A DNA stretch of 22,261 nucleotides from Akkermansiaceae bacterium UBA3385 (GTDB lineage: Bacteria > Verrucomicrobiota > Verrucomicrobiia > Verrucomicrobiales > Akkermansiaceae), in assembly GCA_002358905.1 (NCBI GenBank), contig DEPT01000028.1, positions 1-22,261 on the forward strand, given 5' to 3'. The notes beneath the pieces are model-generated. The model made no database searches and had not been told where the DNA came from. It saw nothing but the letters and a program-made list of their open reading frames with translations. The position numbers were made by a program, and so were the translations under genes. This document shows positions 7,639 through 14,900 of the stretch, piece after piece (position 1 is the first letter of the stretch; each line of letters starts with the position of its first letter).

Positions 7639-8171
7639 TGGAAAAAGACACCGGCACCATCCTGCGCCAGCAACCACTCGGCGAGCATGGCCTCATTATT
7701 TCCTGGTGCACGGTACAGCATGGAATCGTGCGTACGGCCGCCAGACTGGCACGCAAGCCCGGTAGTGAACTAAGCGGGCAGGTGGATTTGTTTCATGAAT
7801 GCGAGCTGCTGTTCCGCCCTGCGTCTCAGGGAGACCTGCACACGCTGGTATCCGTCAATCTGCTTTCACCGCGCCTGGCCTTACGCAGCAAGCTCACCAA
7901 GCTGCGTCTGGCAAGCTACATGGCGCGTCTGCTGCTCGCCACGGTAGAACCCGGAGCCCAGGATTCCGCCTGGCATGCGCTCATATCCAAAGCGCTGGAT
8001 TATGTGGCTGAAAGCGATCCCCGCCGTGCCATTCTCCTGCATTTCGAGAAACGATTGGCCGAACTTCACGGCCTGTATACACCGGAGCATCTGCCCCACC
8101 AGGCCCTGCTGCGGCACTTCCAGCACCTGCCCACGGGCCGGGAAGAACTACTTGCTGCCCTGGCGGTATAA
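7638..8171 (+). CDS. recO: RecO-like DNA repair protein, short form
   Basis: The 177-residue product begins MEKDTGTILRQQPLGEHGLI and continues with an HGIVRTAARLARKPGSELSG stretch. This is the RecO N-terminal OB-fold pattern (TxGIVLR, then HGK and ARGARRPKS in family members). The helical part with LHTLVSVNLLSP and the following helices also fits RecO. RecO helps load RecA onto SSB-coated single-stranded DNA with RecR. RecO proteins are usually 230-250 residues; this one is about 60 shorter, and no zinc-binding cysteine cluster is visible in the C-terminal part. The start codon shares its A with the stop of the TPR gene (TAATG), and no frameshift signs were seen. The last gene of the plus-strand block. 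Confidence 0.75.
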   Translation: MEKDTGTILRQQPLGEHGLIISWCTVQHGIVRTAARLARKPGSELSGQVDLFHECELLFRPASQGDLHTLVSVNLLSPRLALRSKLTKLRLASYMARLLLATVEPGAQDSAWHALISKALDYVAESDPRRAILLHFEKRLAELHGLYTPEHLPHQALLRHFQHLPTGREELLAALAV

Positions 8172-8261
8172 GAGCCCGGGCAAGTGAAGCACAAAGGCAA
8201 GTTTTACAAGGTTCGACGCAACAGCCAACAGCCGCTATACAGCCGATAAGTTTGATACGTT

Positions 8262-8304
8262 GCTAAAAGGCTGAGGGGCCAACGCTATTGGCGTTGCTTT
8301 TAGC
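8262..8304 (+). terminator. Inverted repeat, weak terminator-like, after recO
   Basis: CAACGC (8280-8285) pairs with GCGTTG (8291-8296) around a 5-base loop and is followed by CTTTT, a weak intrinsic terminator for the plus-strand operon. An outer stem also forms between GCTAAAAG (8262-8269) and CTTTTAGC (8297-8304), so the whole element could instead be a structured RNA or a protein site. The remainder of the 8172-8409 gap shows no gene. Confidence 0.45.
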
Positions 8305-8335
8305 GAGTGCAAGCAAAATTGCCGGAGCCCCCCTC

Positions 8336-8373
8336 AAAAAAACAGGAAACCTGCCCTATTCAGGCAGGTTTCC
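8336..8373 (-). terminator. Intrinsic terminator of rpsF
   Basis: A perfect 11-bp stem (8345-8355 with 8363-8373, GGAAACCTGCC/GGCAGGTTTCC) and a 7-base loop are followed on the minus strand by TG and then seven T residues. It lies 37 bp after the rpsF stop codon and is a textbook rho-independent terminator. Confidence 0.9.
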
Positions 8374-8409
8374 GGAAATAAAAAGGTGTATCGCGTATAA
8401 CCGACAACC

Positions 8410-8688
8410 TTACTTGGTGCGGTAGTACTGGTAGTGTACGCGCTCGTCGATGGCAAGAGCCTCGCGAGCAATGCGAATCACGCTGGGCTCAGCGTCGAAC
8501 TGGAACAGCATGTACTGACCGTGCGTCAGGTGGTTAGACTCATAAGCGAATTCACGACGACCCACATTGGTGGTGCCGGTCACCTTGGCGCCTGCGGCCT
8601 CAAGCTTCTCCGTCATGGCGGCGGTCAGCTCTTCGAGGGTGGCAGAACCCTTCATGTTCAGAACGATCAGTGCTTCGTACTTTCTCAT
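8410..8688 (-). CDS. rpsF: 30S ribosomal protein S6
   Basis: The 92-residue protein starts MRKYEALIVLNMKGSATLEE and ends in ERVHYQYYRTK. It shows the ferredoxin-like beta-alpha pattern of bS6: opening strand, a long helix, GRREFAYESNHLTHGQYMLFQF as the central strands, and a second helix. S6 binds S18 on the platform of the 30S subunit. In many bacteria rpsF heads an operon with ssb, rpsR and rplI. Here it stands alone, with a promoter of its own and a strong terminator directly downstream. No Shine-Dalgarno site is seen in front of the ATG at 8688; the leader is AC-rich with a run of A. Confidence 0.95.
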   Translation of the reverse strand: MRKYEALIVLNMKGSATLEELTAAMTEKLEAAGAKVTGTTNVGRREFAYESNHLTHGQYMLFQFDAEPSVIRIAREALAIDERVHYQYYRTK

Positions 8689-8735
8689 AGCTTTTTTTGT
8701 TGTAAGATCTCTTGCTTTCGCAAATGCGGTGGCGT

Positions 8736-8764
8736 ATGATGCACCTTTTCCGCAAAGAAATCAA
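8736..8764 (-). promoter_or_regulatory. Probable rpsF promoter
   Basis: On the minus strand TTGATT (8759-8764), 17 bp and CATCAT (8736-8741) match four of six consensus positions in each hexamer. This would give a leader of about 40 nt for rpsF. The assignment rests on spacing and position. Confidence 0.45.
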
Positions 8765-8811
8765 GCCTAAAGTGTGATTAAGGCTAAAATTTCTGCTTTC
8801 AGAGGCTTAAA

Positions 8812-9780
8812 TCAGATAAGTTTGAGGCGTACAAGGTCCTGCGTATCGATAAGACCCACCGGTTTCTTATCCTCATCCAGCACCACGAGGTCATCGATGC
8901 GGCGGTCGCGCAGTGTCTTCACAGCAACGATGGCGAGCTTATCGGCTTCCACATATACGGGGTTCTTGGTCATGATATCACGCACAGGCTGGGTACCGCA
9001 GGAAGGATCCTTCTGATAAGCGCGGGCAAAGTCACCATGAGTGAACACACCGGCCAGGGAACCGTCCTCATGCACCAGGATACAGGCGCCCACGCGGGCA
9101 GTGGACATAGCGATGATACAATCCATGATGCTGGAGGATTCGGGCAGCTTGGCAAACTCCGTACGCATGATGTCGCTGATGCGGGTAAGGAGGGCGCGGC
9201 CCAGAGAACCGCCGGGGTGGCTGCGGGCAAAGTCTTCCTTGGTAAAGTTCTGAGCTTCGAGCAGGGCCATGGCCAGAGCATCGCCCATAACCAGCATGGC
9301 AGTGGAGGACGAGGTAGGAGCCAGGTTCAGAGGGTCAGCCTCACGCTCCACATGGGTGTTGAGCACCACATCGGAGAGCTGAGCCAGCGTGGAGCCTGGC
9401 TTGCCGGTCATGCTGATGATGGGCATGTCAAAACGCTTCAGGAAAGGCATGAGGGTGAGCAGCTCTGCTGTTTCACCAGAGTAGGACATGGCGATGCAGG
9501 CGTCGCCGTCCTGCACGATACCCAGGTCGCCATGCAGGGCGTTCATGGTATCCAGCACCACGGAAGGAGCACCGGTTGAGGTGAGGGTAGCGGCAATCTT
9601 ATCACCAATGAGACCGCTCTTACCCACGCCCACAATCACTATCTTGTGGCCGGAGTTAATAGCCTTGCGCATGGCTTCTACAGCTTCATCGAAAGAATTG
9701 TCCAGCTCGTCGCAAAGGACCTTGAGCGCATCAATTTCGTCTTCGAATACCTTCTTACCGCGGATGATGTGGCTGATCAT
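8812..9780 (-). CDS. kdsD: D-arabinose 5-phosphate isomerase (KpsF/GutQ family)
   Basis: This 322-residue protein has an N-terminal SIS sugar-isomerase domain (about 30-180) and two CBS domains (about 205-322), the full family layout. It interconverts ribulose 5-phosphate and arabinose 5-phosphate, the first step towards KDO for lipopolysaccharide. GVGKSG (51-56, Lys54), SYSGET (99-104, Glu103), EREADPLNLAPT (145-156) and HPGGSLGR (188-195, His188) carry the residues expected at the active site. The CBS pair includes DIMRTE and DIMTKNPVYVEAD. It implies a Gram-negative envelope with KDO. No other KDO gene is next to it, and its own promoter lies upstream. Confidence 0.95.
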   Translation of the reverse strand: MISHIIRGKKVFEDEIDALKVLCDELDNSFDEAVEAMRKAINSGHKIVIVGVGKSGLIGDKIAATLTSTGAPSVVLDTMNALHGDLGIVQDGDACIAMSYSGETAELLTLMPFLKRFDMPIISMTGKPGSTLAQLSDVVLNTHVEREADPLNLAPTSSSTAMLVMGDALAMALLEAQNFTKEDFARSHPGGSLGRALLTRISDIMRTEFAKLPESSSIMDCIIAMSTARVGACILVHEDGSLAGVFTHGDFARAYQKDPSCGTQPVRDIMTKNPVYVEADKLAIVAVKTLRDRRIDDLVVLDEDKKPVGLIDTQDLVRLKLI

Positions 9781-9808
9781 AGTTATAAAAAACTGTTATA
9801 GTGCTTTC

Positions 9809-9837
9809 ACTCTACCACAAAGCACCCCGTCCTGCAA
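9809..9837 (-). promoter_or_regulatory. kdsD promoter
   Basis: On the minus strand TTGCAG (9832-9837), a 17-bp spacer and TAGAGT (9809-9814). The predicted start is about 21 nt before the kdsD ATG. The -35 begins one base after the U-tract of the efp terminator. Confidence 0.6.
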
Positions 9838-9838
9838 T

Positions 9839-9870
9839 AAAAAACCGCCGTGGAATCGCATCCACGGCGG
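9839..9870 (-). terminator. Intrinsic terminator of efp
   Basis: A perfect 10-bp GC-rich stem (9845-9854 with 9861-9870, CCGCCGTGGA/TCCACGGCGG) and a 6-base loop are followed on the minus strand by TTTTTT (9839-9844). It lies 24 bp after the efp stop codon. Confidence 0.92.
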
Positions 9871-9894
9871 TAGAAAAGCGTTTTTGCGCTACAA

Positions 9895-10464
9895 TTAGTT
9901 GTTCACGCGGCCCAGGTAGGTACCGTCTTCCGTCTTCACGGAGATACGCTGACCAGCGGTGATGAACAGGGGCACCTGCACCACGAGGCCCGTGGTCATG
10001 GTAGCGCTCTTGTACACGTTGTTGGCGGAATTACCCTTCACGCCCTCGGGAGCCTCAGCCACTTCCATGGTGATAGCAGCGGGAAGTTCGATGGAGCACA
10101 CGATTTCATCGGTGAAGAGGAGCACGTACACGCCACCTTCGATGAGGTAATCCTTAACGGGTTCCACGATATCCTCACCCACGCATACGTCTTCGTAGGT
10201 CTCGGTGTTCAGGAAGTGGTAGCCCATGCCGTCCACATAGGAGAATTCCATCTCCTCGCGGCTGAGCATCACGCCCTCAAGGAAATCGTTGGAGGTAAGG
10301 CGCAGATTGTAGTCCTTGCCGGAAGCGATGCTGCGGATGGTCATCTGCACATAGGAGGCCATGCGGGGGGGCGTCTTGAGCTGGCTCTCACGCACAACGC
10401 AGATATCGCCGTTGTAGTTCACGGCGTGACCTTTGCGGAGCTGAATAACGGGAACTTTTGCCAT
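9895..10464 (-). CDS. efp: Elongation factor P with an unusual tip loop
   Basis: The 189-residue protein has the three-domain EF-P length. It opens with a KOW-like domain (RKGHAVNYNGDICVV), continues with LRLTSNDFLEGVMLSREEMEFSY and the central OB domain, and closes with GVKGNSANN, TTGLVVQVPLFITAGQ and TYLGRVNN. EF-P binds between the ribosomal P and E sites and relieves stalling at proline runs. The domain I tip, which is KPGKG in lysine-type EF-P (modified Lys34 of E. coli), reads LKTPPRMASY here. The nearest candidates for the tip residue are Lys30 and Arg34. The segment EFSYVDGMGYHF also recalls the EfpL/YeiP paralogues. No modification gene is adjacent. The ATG at 10464 lies 9 bases after the -10 box. 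Confidence 0.9.
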   Translation of the reverse strand: MAKVPVIQLRKGHAVNYNGDICVVRESQLKTPPRMASYVQMTIRSIASGKDYNLRLTSNDFLEGVMLSREEMEFSYVDGMGYHFLNTETYEDVCVGEDIVEPVKDYLIEGGVYVLLFTDEIVCSIELPAAITMEVAEAPEGVKGNSANNVYKSATMTTGLVVQVPLFITAGQRISVKTEDGTYLGRVNN

Positions 10465-10473
10465 AACGGGCGG

Positions 10474-10502
10474 AGATTAGCAGAGAGCCCCCTTATAGTC
10501 AA
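10474..10502 (-). promoter_or_regulatory. efp promoter, leaderless type
   Basis: On the minus strand TTGACT (10497-10502), a 17-bp spacer and TAATCT (10474-10479). Only nine bases separate the -10 from the efp ATG, so the mRNA should start 2-5 nt before the start codon. No Shine-Dalgarno site could fit. Confidence 0.75.
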
Positions 10503-10591
10503 GCTTTTTCTCGCATTCTGCGCAATTCAATCCGCCGATGAGGCACAGGCAGGCAGCGCACTAGCAGGTTATTCTGCATTCTGAATCACCC

Positions 10592-11068
10592 TCAGCGTTT
10601 CAGGAAGAAACGGACCATCAGGAAATTCAGCGGCACCACGATAACATATACCGGCAGAGGAAGCAGGGATTCCGGACGCCCGAGCACAGGCAGCAAATCC
10701 ACCAGCCAGGGCACAAGCCAGATAAGCAACATGCTCAGCGCATCCCCTGCCCCGATGGCGCGGAACAGATTCAGCAAGCCCAGGTGCATACCGGCATTCA
10801 CGAGGTGGGAAAAAGCAAAGCCTACCCCCTTGCTCACGCTGCCTTCTGTCTTGAAAGTCCAGCGGAGCGAAACAATGTAGTTTGCCACAAAGCTCACAGC
10901 ATACCCCGCCGCATAGGTCAACGTGATGCCCAGCGCATTCTTTTCTGAAAGGCCGAACAGGCAATTCAGCAACAGATAAATCACAAGATGCAGCAGCGTG
11001 GCCCCCACGCCCACCACAAAAAAGCGGACAAACTCACCGCCGGCCTGTCGCATTGCAGCAGTAGCCAT
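10592..11068 (-). CDS. GtrA-family membrane protein
   Basis: The 158-residue protein has the four-helix GtrA pattern. EFVRFFVVGVGATLLHLVIY opens it, a second helix carries LTYAAGYAVSFVANYIVS, then WTFKTEG on the loop, and it closes with YVIVVPLNFLMVRFFLKR. GtrA proteins are thought to help move polyprenyl-phosphate-linked sugars across the inner membrane for surface glycan decoration; the substrate is unknown. The ATG at 11068 was chosen. A TTG eight codons upstream would overlap the preceding gene by 20 bp and add a basic stretch not typical of the family. It starts 4 bp after the stop of the SDR-like gene, so the two form an operon. No clear terminator was seen in the 127 bp before efp. Confidence 0.88.
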   Translation of the reverse strand: MATAAMRQAGGEFVRFFVVGVGATLLHLVIYLLLNCLFGLSEKNALGITLTYAAGYAVSFVANYIVSLRWTFKTEGSVSKGVGFAFSHLVNAGMHLGLLNLFRAIGAGDALSMLLIWLVPWLVDLLPVLGRPESLLPLPVYVIVVPLNFLMVRFFLKR

Positions 11069-11072
11069 ACGC

Positions 11073-11867
11073 TTACACCATATCCGGGGCAAAATAGAAC
11101 TTCAGCAGTTCCATTTCATCTTCCTTGGTCAGCAGATAGCCATCCTTGGGGTCCAGCCACTGGAATGAATGAATCGAAGTGCGGTCTGAACCACGGGGGT
11201 CGCCCGGTTCCGGCGCACGCAGACGCTCCTCCAGCGCAGGATTAAGTAATTTCACCAATTCCGTGGTGGTCAGCGGCGGCATAGCAGGAATGATAGCCGG
11301 AATTCCCAGGGGAATGCAGCGGTCGACATCGCCCATGATGCGCTGCGGCAGGTAAAGCTGGTGATATTCCAGCGGGGCAAAAGGCAGCGGTTCCCTGGAA
11401 TCCCCGGGATTCAGCAGGGTGGCCAGCAGCGGATTGAAATCCGGGGACGGATTGGCGATTTCCGGCAGGTGCACATTCAACACGCGGCCATACTGGCGAT
11501 TCAGCTCGCGGTACAAATTGATTCGGTTCTGCACATAGGGGTCAGCACTGGTCTCCAGAGCAGGCGTATTTTCATCCGCCGTTTCAGGCAGCATATCGCA
11601 CGTGGTCACAAACACCGTCAGCTCCGGCTTGATATCCGCCAGGTGGTTGATGAGATAATTCGTTGCGCGTGTATCAGCCTCCACATCGGCCCGAACCTTG
11701 GCCGGGCCATTAGCCACGGCATTGTCCAGATACACCATCATACCAAAAGAACGACCAAACGTCAGCTTGAAATTATCCTTATCAATCAGATAATCGAAAA
11801 AACGGCGTTTCGTCCAATACTTGCCGAAAACCGTGCTGGCACCTAAGAATGCAGTTTCGTGAGACAT
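11073..11867 (-). CDS. Degenerate SDR-like (NAD-epimerase fold) protein
   Basis: The 264-residue product resembles an extended short-chain dehydrogenase/epimerase in outline. FLGASTVFG (7-15) stands at the place of the glycine-rich GxxGxxG loop, but the middle glycine is Thr12. ADTRATNYLINHL matches the usual central helix, TVFVTTCD the usual TVFVSS strand, and PYVQNR (110-115) the YxxxK catalytic pair with Arg115 instead of Lys. YGRVLNVHLPEIANP fits the later strand. These changes suggest that NAD binding or catalysis may be altered or lost. This is a tentative fold call, not a function. The ATG at 11867 was preferred over an in-frame start 31 codons upstream, because the promoter lies between them. 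It is followed at 4 bp by the GtrA gene, which suggests a role in nucleotide-sugar or glycan handling. Confidence 0.5.
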   Translation of the reverse strand: MSHETAFLGASTVFGKYWTKRRFFDYLIDKDNFKLTFGRSFGMMVYLDNAVANGPAKVRADVEADTRATNYLINHLADIKPELTVFVTTCDMLPETADENTPALETSADPYVQNRINLYRELNRQYGRVLNVHLPEIANPSPDFNPLLATLLNPGDSREPLPFAPLEYHQLYLPQRIMGDVDRCIPLGIPAIIPAMPPLTTTELVKLLNPALEERLRAPEPGDPRGSDRTSIHSFQWLDPKDGYLLTKEDEMELLKFYFAPDMV

Positions 11868-11901
11868 GATGGTGAAAGGATAAAATAGACTACGCTCACG
11901 C

Positions 11902-11930
11902 ATTCTAACGCATTTCCCAGCCAATAGCAA
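11902..11930 (-). promoter_or_regulatory. Promoter of the SDR-like/GtrA operon
   Basis: On the minus strand TTGCTA (11925-11930), a 17-bp spacer and TAGAAT (11902-11907). It would give a leader of about 27 nt to the ATG at 11867. It begins five bases after the U-tract of the giant gene's terminator. Confidence 0.6.
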
Positions 11931-11974
11931 GCAGGAAAAAACGGCCTGAGCAATGCTCAAGCCGTTTTTCCTGC
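11931..11974 (-). terminator. Intrinsic terminator of the giant protease gene
   Basis: CGGCTTGAGC and GCTCAGGCCG (minus strand; plus 11942-11951 with 11955-11964) pair with one mismatch around a 3-base loop and are followed by TTTTTT (11936-11941). Flanking A/T runs and GCAGG/CCTGC extend it to a 44-base inverted repeat. It lies just after the stop codon at 11982-11984. Confidence 0.88.
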
Positions 11975-11981
11975 ATATGAT

Positions 11982-14900
11982 TTATTTGCGACGACGTCTG
12001 CTTACCAAAGCCGTAAGCGCCAGCAGACTGAGCGTTGTTGTCGTGGGCTCCGGCACATTCACTACCAGAAGAGTGCCTACGTTGTCAATCACCTGGAAAT
12101 CCACATACAGATTCGCGCTCTGCACATTGGCGAACACCGAGGAAGCCAGCACGCGGCTGCTTTCCAGCTCTGCAGCGGAAGCCACAACAGGCATATTGAA
12201 CTCACCCACGCCGGAGAACAGAGCCAGAGTTTCACCGTATTCCAGAGCCTGCACAGCAGCCAGCAGGTTATCACCCAGCTGCACACCGCTGCCGAAGGTC
12301 AGCGCAGCGCCGTTCAGCTGCACGGCGTCAACCGTGCCGGTCATCTCCAGCGTTGCTCCATCGGCCAGCGTGAGGCTTGCAGTGGTCAATGCAGCACCAG
12401 CGCCAAACACAGCGGAGGAACTCACCGCCACGGCGGCCTTGGCAGAAGATGTATTTCCGCCAGTGTACATGCCCACGAACTTACCGGTAGCCACCTCCAG
12501 CACGTTCAGCGAGAGCGCCTCCTGATTCAGCACATTGATATCACCACGGCTGGCAACCACACCGGCAAGCGTGTTATGCTGGTTATCGACCGTCAGCAGC
12601 TTACCACCGGAGTTCATGTTCTCAATCGTGGAATTCGTCAGCTTATTGGAGAGCGTACGGGCAACCGAGGAATCATACTTCAGGCGTGCATTGGTCAGTT
12701 CAAAATCGGCATTACCCACCGTGTATTCACCATCCGATGCGTTGCATACAATACTTGCGCTTCCCGTACCGCCACCATGAGTAATAATGACGCCGTCCTC
12801 CGTGGAGGTCAACTGAGCCCCGGACTCCAGCTTGATGGCAGAGGTACTGCAGCCATAAATCTTGCCCGTCACCTTGAGGTCGACATTCTGAGCCAGACTC
12901 AGTGTGCCCTTTGACGTTCCGCCCTGGGAGGCATCCAGCATACCCAGCACATTCTGTGCCCCGGTATGGGCAAGCACCAGTTCACCGTCCTTGGGATTCA
13001 GCGTGGCAAGCTTCACAAGAGAGTTCACTTCCATGCGGCCACCGCCCTGCTTCTCGACCACGATACTCCTACCATCATTTGTATCGTAGTGCATGCGGCC
13101 ATTGAGCGCAAGCTCGGCATCATCACGCACATCGAAGGTCAGTTTCACATTGCGGATGCGGATATTCGAATCAATGGCATTCTCACCGCTCTCCGCCACG
13201 ATGGTCGACGCCGTGTTGTAATCCAGAGCTGCGGTGTAGCTGGCACCATACGAACCGCCGGCGCCTTCAAGCTTAGCACCATTCTTCAGCACAAGAGACG
13301 TATTCTGCATGGTCTGGCGGGTGGTACCGAAATCGATTACACCGCCGTTCACCGTGATAGTCTTAGACTTACCATTGGTATAATCAAGCATGTCGGAGCC
13401 GGAGCCTGTGAACTCCATGCGGCCGCCGGCATTGATGGTGACGTTGGTGTCCACCACCTTATTATTGCTTCCACCCAGTCGCAGCGTGCCACCATTATTC
13501 ACCGTGACCGCCCCCTTCAGGATAGAGGCATTCACATTCTCGCCACCGGCAGGAGCCAGCTCCAGCACGCCACCATTAATCACCACGGCAGAGGTTCCCA
13601 GAGCGCCATCCGTAGACGTACGCAGCACGCCGGCATTCACCGTGGTGGTGTTGGCATAGGTGTTAGCCCCCGTCAGCACCAGCGTACCGGCACCTTCCTT
13701 GGTAATAGAGCCCTTCCCTGCAGCGTCATCCGCATGAATAAGACCGTTCACCGTCAGGGTGGCATCCTTGCTCACATCATAGTTCAGGTTATTGCCGCCG
13801 CGCAGGCGGGTCTTGGCAGAGATAGTGCTGCTGCCGCTCGTGGCGCAAATGGTGGAATTATTCGTATCAAAGTCCATAGCGGCATACTTACCGCCATACT
13901 CGCCACCAGAGCCCAGCACCTGCGCACCATCGCTGAGGCGCAGATCCCAGGAGCCCATGGTCTGACGCGTCGTGCCGAAATCCAGGGTGCCACCAGACAC
14001 CGTGATACTCTTACCCGTGGCATCATACTTCAGCGTATCGCACACCGTAGTACCGCCGGCAAAAGTGAGGGAGCCACCATTGGTAATGGTGATATTCCCA
14101 TGCAGAATCTTATTCCCGGAGCTTGTACCTTCCGCCACGGCAGTACCACCATTGAGATGCAAGCCGGTAGTCAATGCCGAATTCAGATTCAGGCTCACAC
14201 CCTTCTGCAGTTCGAGCGTGGCAAGCTGGTTAAACGCAGAGTTAAATGCCAGGGCACCACTTCCCTGCACAGCCAGGGTCGTATTCCCCTGCACCGCCAC
14301 ATTGCCGGTCAGCGCCAGGCTGCTGCCACCGAAGCTCATCGTGACGCGGGAATCCGCACCGCTATCACCCAGGGTCAGGTTGGTCCTTACCTCATTACCA
14401 GCGGCTGCCAGCGTAGAGCCATCCATCAGCTGCACGTTGCCAGTCGTTGCATTCTGCACCTGCAGGGTAGAGCCCTGCCCCATGCGAAGCGAACCGGCAC
14501 CCGTTATCTCAGACTCCACAGCCAGGGTCAGATTATTGACGGTAGCCTGTGCGCCCTTGCTGATTTCCATGCTATCAACCGCCACGCGCCCGGAGCCCGC
14601 CAGCTGGCTGCTCTCGGCCACACGCAGCATATCAGCATTCACCGTATTATTGATAATCAGAGTCCCCGCACCATGCTTCTCGATACGGGATGCCGTCAGA
14701 ACAGCACCATTTGCAGAGCTTACCGTCACATCGCTCAGATTATCAAAATATGCGGTATTGATGCTGGCAGCGCCGGACAAGGCCACTTCATTGGAGCCAC
14801 CCGCACAGCCGAATACCACCTTGGCATCCGGCTGCAACACGCTTTCATCGCCTGTCCACACCGTATATCCATCTGCCAGCGCAAAAGAAGCCTGCAGCCC

